Shown piece by piece: positions 62,070-64,000 of a DNA stretch of 64,000 nucleotides; position 1 is the stretch's first letter; the number at the start of each line of letters is the position of its first letter. This stretch comes from Physcomitrium patens (taxonomy: Eukaryota; Streptophyta; Bryopsida; Funariales; Funariaceae): assembly GCF_000002425.4 (NCBI RefSeq), contig NC_037259.1:4357481-4421480 (forward strand), in the 5' to 3' direction. The notes below the pieces were generated by a model. The model worked only from the letters and a program-made list of their open reading frames with translations, was not told the origin of the DNA and made no database searches. The position numbers and the translations under genes were made by a program.

Positions 62070-63267
62070 ATAAATTTTTTGGTTTTTTATTTTTTTATTG
62101 TGGTACATTAGACTTAATTTTAGTATTATAACTTGTTCCAAAAAAAATGACAACATTCATCTCTGATTTATAGCTATAAATTATGTATTAATATATGTAT
62201 TAATAAAATTTATTTATTCTATATATTTTTGTATTATTTTTTTGTAAAATAATTTTAAAACAATTATCTCAACTTGATTGTAAAAATATTATTTAACAAT
62301 CTTTTAGTAGACATAAGAAAAAAAATAAATATTGGATGTCTTTTTTCCTGACTTATATTTCTTGCTTATGATACAAATATTTAGTTCTTAACTTAAATAG
62401 GTCTAATCAATGAAAGTAATTAACAAACTTTGGTTTTATTTATAAATTTTCTAAATGACTCCTACTTGTACTTATAATTTTTAACTTTTACTAAGAGACT
62501 ATATATTATAATCTATTTTGGTATTTTGTTAAATCTGAATTTCTTCAACTTTAAATTTGTGTTGGTTGTTTTTTTAAACAACAGTTGATTTTAATAGCTA
62601 TTGATTTGGAACATTGAATAATTTCTAAGATTTGTTTATATATATATATTATGAATTTTATATTTATTTTAGTAAAAGCAACTAATTTACAACTTACCTA
62701 ACTTATGATTGTTTAATAAATGTTTTGATTTTTTGATGACTAAATTAATCAAAAATTCAGTTGTTTTAAATACTTATTAAAAACAAGCATATAGTGCCAC
62801 TAATATAAATGGATGATATTATTTTTAAATTATAATTAAAATAATTTAATGTTATATATTTTTTTCATTTAGTTGTAATGTAAATGTTGTGTGATGCTTT
62901 AGTAAGTTAAATATAAAATTTTATTTTGAAATATCATCAACTTTTAAATTTTTTAAAATTTAAAATTATTGATTATCATCATAGTTTATATGTAATGAAT
63001 CAAATCTATTTCAAAATATAAATCTCTATTACAAGAATTTTAAAAATATAACTATTTTTGTGATTATTTATTTTAAAACTGTTGTTATATAAAACAAGGC
63101 TTTGATACTTGAATTTTTTTAAATATTTTTTTCAATAATCATTTTAGTTAAAATTCATAATATCACTTAATTTCAATTATTTATGTGTTAAATGATATTT
63201 TCGTAAAAACTTTCATGAATTCGGTTTCTCATCTAAATTAATATTAGCTTGAAGCGTATGACATCAG

Positions 63268-63311
<44 letters not shown>

Positions 63312-64000
63312 TTTTGTAAAAATAAATCATTTAAAAATAAATTTGTAGTATTTTAAAGTTTAAAGAATTATAAAATGATCCTTTGAAATATAGAATTGTA
63401 TAATAATTCATTGAAATATCTTAATTTGTTTTAAATAGATAATTTTTAAAAATTCCAAATAGTTATTAATGAGAAATGTTTATCTAAAAATACATACTCT
63501 AAGATTATTTCGCTTGTTTGATAGGTTTCTTAATTTGAAGCTATCAAGCATATTTTAAAATAAGCTCGAAATTTTTGATAGAGAAAAAGTACCGTTTTGG
63601 TAAAATAAAACTACATACTACTTAAAAATTCATACAATTATATTTAATTATTGGAAAGAGTAAAAAAATTATTTAATTTTATTAGAAACATAATTAATCA
63701 CATGCATTATAAATTTTATTGTATGAAAGTTTAAAACAAAAATGTTTGTTGTCATATTTAGACATTACTTATTAAAATCACAAAAGTTCTTATTTCAAAA
63801 CTAAAAGATATTATTCTCTTTGCATAAAAAGCTGTATATTTTTTTATTAATTTTTAAAAAATAAATATTTAAATGCAAAATAAAATTTTCTTGACAATAC
63901 AGTTAATAAGCCTTATTGATTTTTATTAAAATTTATAAGATTGAATAAAAATCATGAAAAATAAAAATTCTCACAAACTTGCCAACAATTAAAAGCATAT
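59041..64000. other. AT-rich intergenic DNA rich in (TA)n tracts
   Basis: No gene or recognisable transposon protein. (TA)n runs lie near 59,788-59,820, 59,847-59,881, 60,924-60,943, 61,056-61,088, 61,304-61,324, 62,032-62,066 and 63,274-63,308. Poly-A/T tracts lie at about 59,131-59,150 and 59,442-59,459. All ORFs here are short and of low complexity. Confidence 0.65.
61586..61770. repeat. 73-bp tandem repeat
   Basis: About 2.4 copies of a 73-bp unit. TCTATCTATCTATCTTTC recurs at 61,621 and 61,694, and CAAGTATTAAAATTATTTTG at 61,661 and 61,734. The units are nearly identical, so the duplication is recent. Each unit carries a CTAT microsatellite and a GAGAGATAG block. Confidence 0.85.

Overview
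The window is nuclear DNA of a land plant, most likely a bryophyte (moss); the moss placement is inference. The BIG protein matches seed-plant BIG closely in its conserved C-terminal third, genes have short GT-AG introns, and gene islands of moderate GC sit in very AT-rich intergenic DNA full of (TA)n tracts and LTR retroelements. No bacterial or organellar features are seen.

Layout. 0.2-1.0 kb: a two-exon phytocyanin (blue copper protein) gene on the minus strand. 1.1-4.7 kb: non-coding, becoming AT-rich. 4.7-25.3 kb: a complete BIG/UBR4-type giant E3 ligase gene on the plus strand, resolved into 18 exons (15,579 coding bases, 5,192 residues), with a short upstream ORF overlapping its start. 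26-54 kb: a retroelement graveyard. It holds a decayed Ty1/copia element with both LTRs (about 27.5-30.6 kb), an old Ty3/gypsy chromovirus (30.98-43.61 kb), and a much younger Ty3/gypsy chromovirus inserted into it in the opposite orientation (36.68-42.92 kb, exact 5-bp target duplication). It also holds a degenerate solo LTR of the older gypsy family, copia fragments, and at least five copies of an unrecognised GGATTT-rich repeat that interrupts the older elements. 55.4-58.4 kb: a two-exon gene on the minus strand for a CFIm68/CPSF6-like RRM protein of mRNA 3'-end processing. 58.9 kb: a tRNA/SINE-like A/B-box sequence. 59-64 kb: AT-rich DNA with many (TA)n tracts and a 73-bp tandem repeat.

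The most unusual signals lie in the gypsy pair. The young element's LTR carries dense arrays of perfect heat-shock elements just upstream of a TATA box, which predicts heat-driven transcription. The leaders between primer site and gag of both the young and the old element form stem-loops with an almost invariant 14-base loop (TTRYGGATTACCCT) on stems of different but complementary sequence. This looks like a selected RNA signal, and the younger element has doubled it. Both LTRs also place a hairpin a few bases after the TATA box.

The three host genes are unrelated in function (apoplastic copper protein, ubiquitin ligase, polyadenylation factor) and show no sign of co-regulation.
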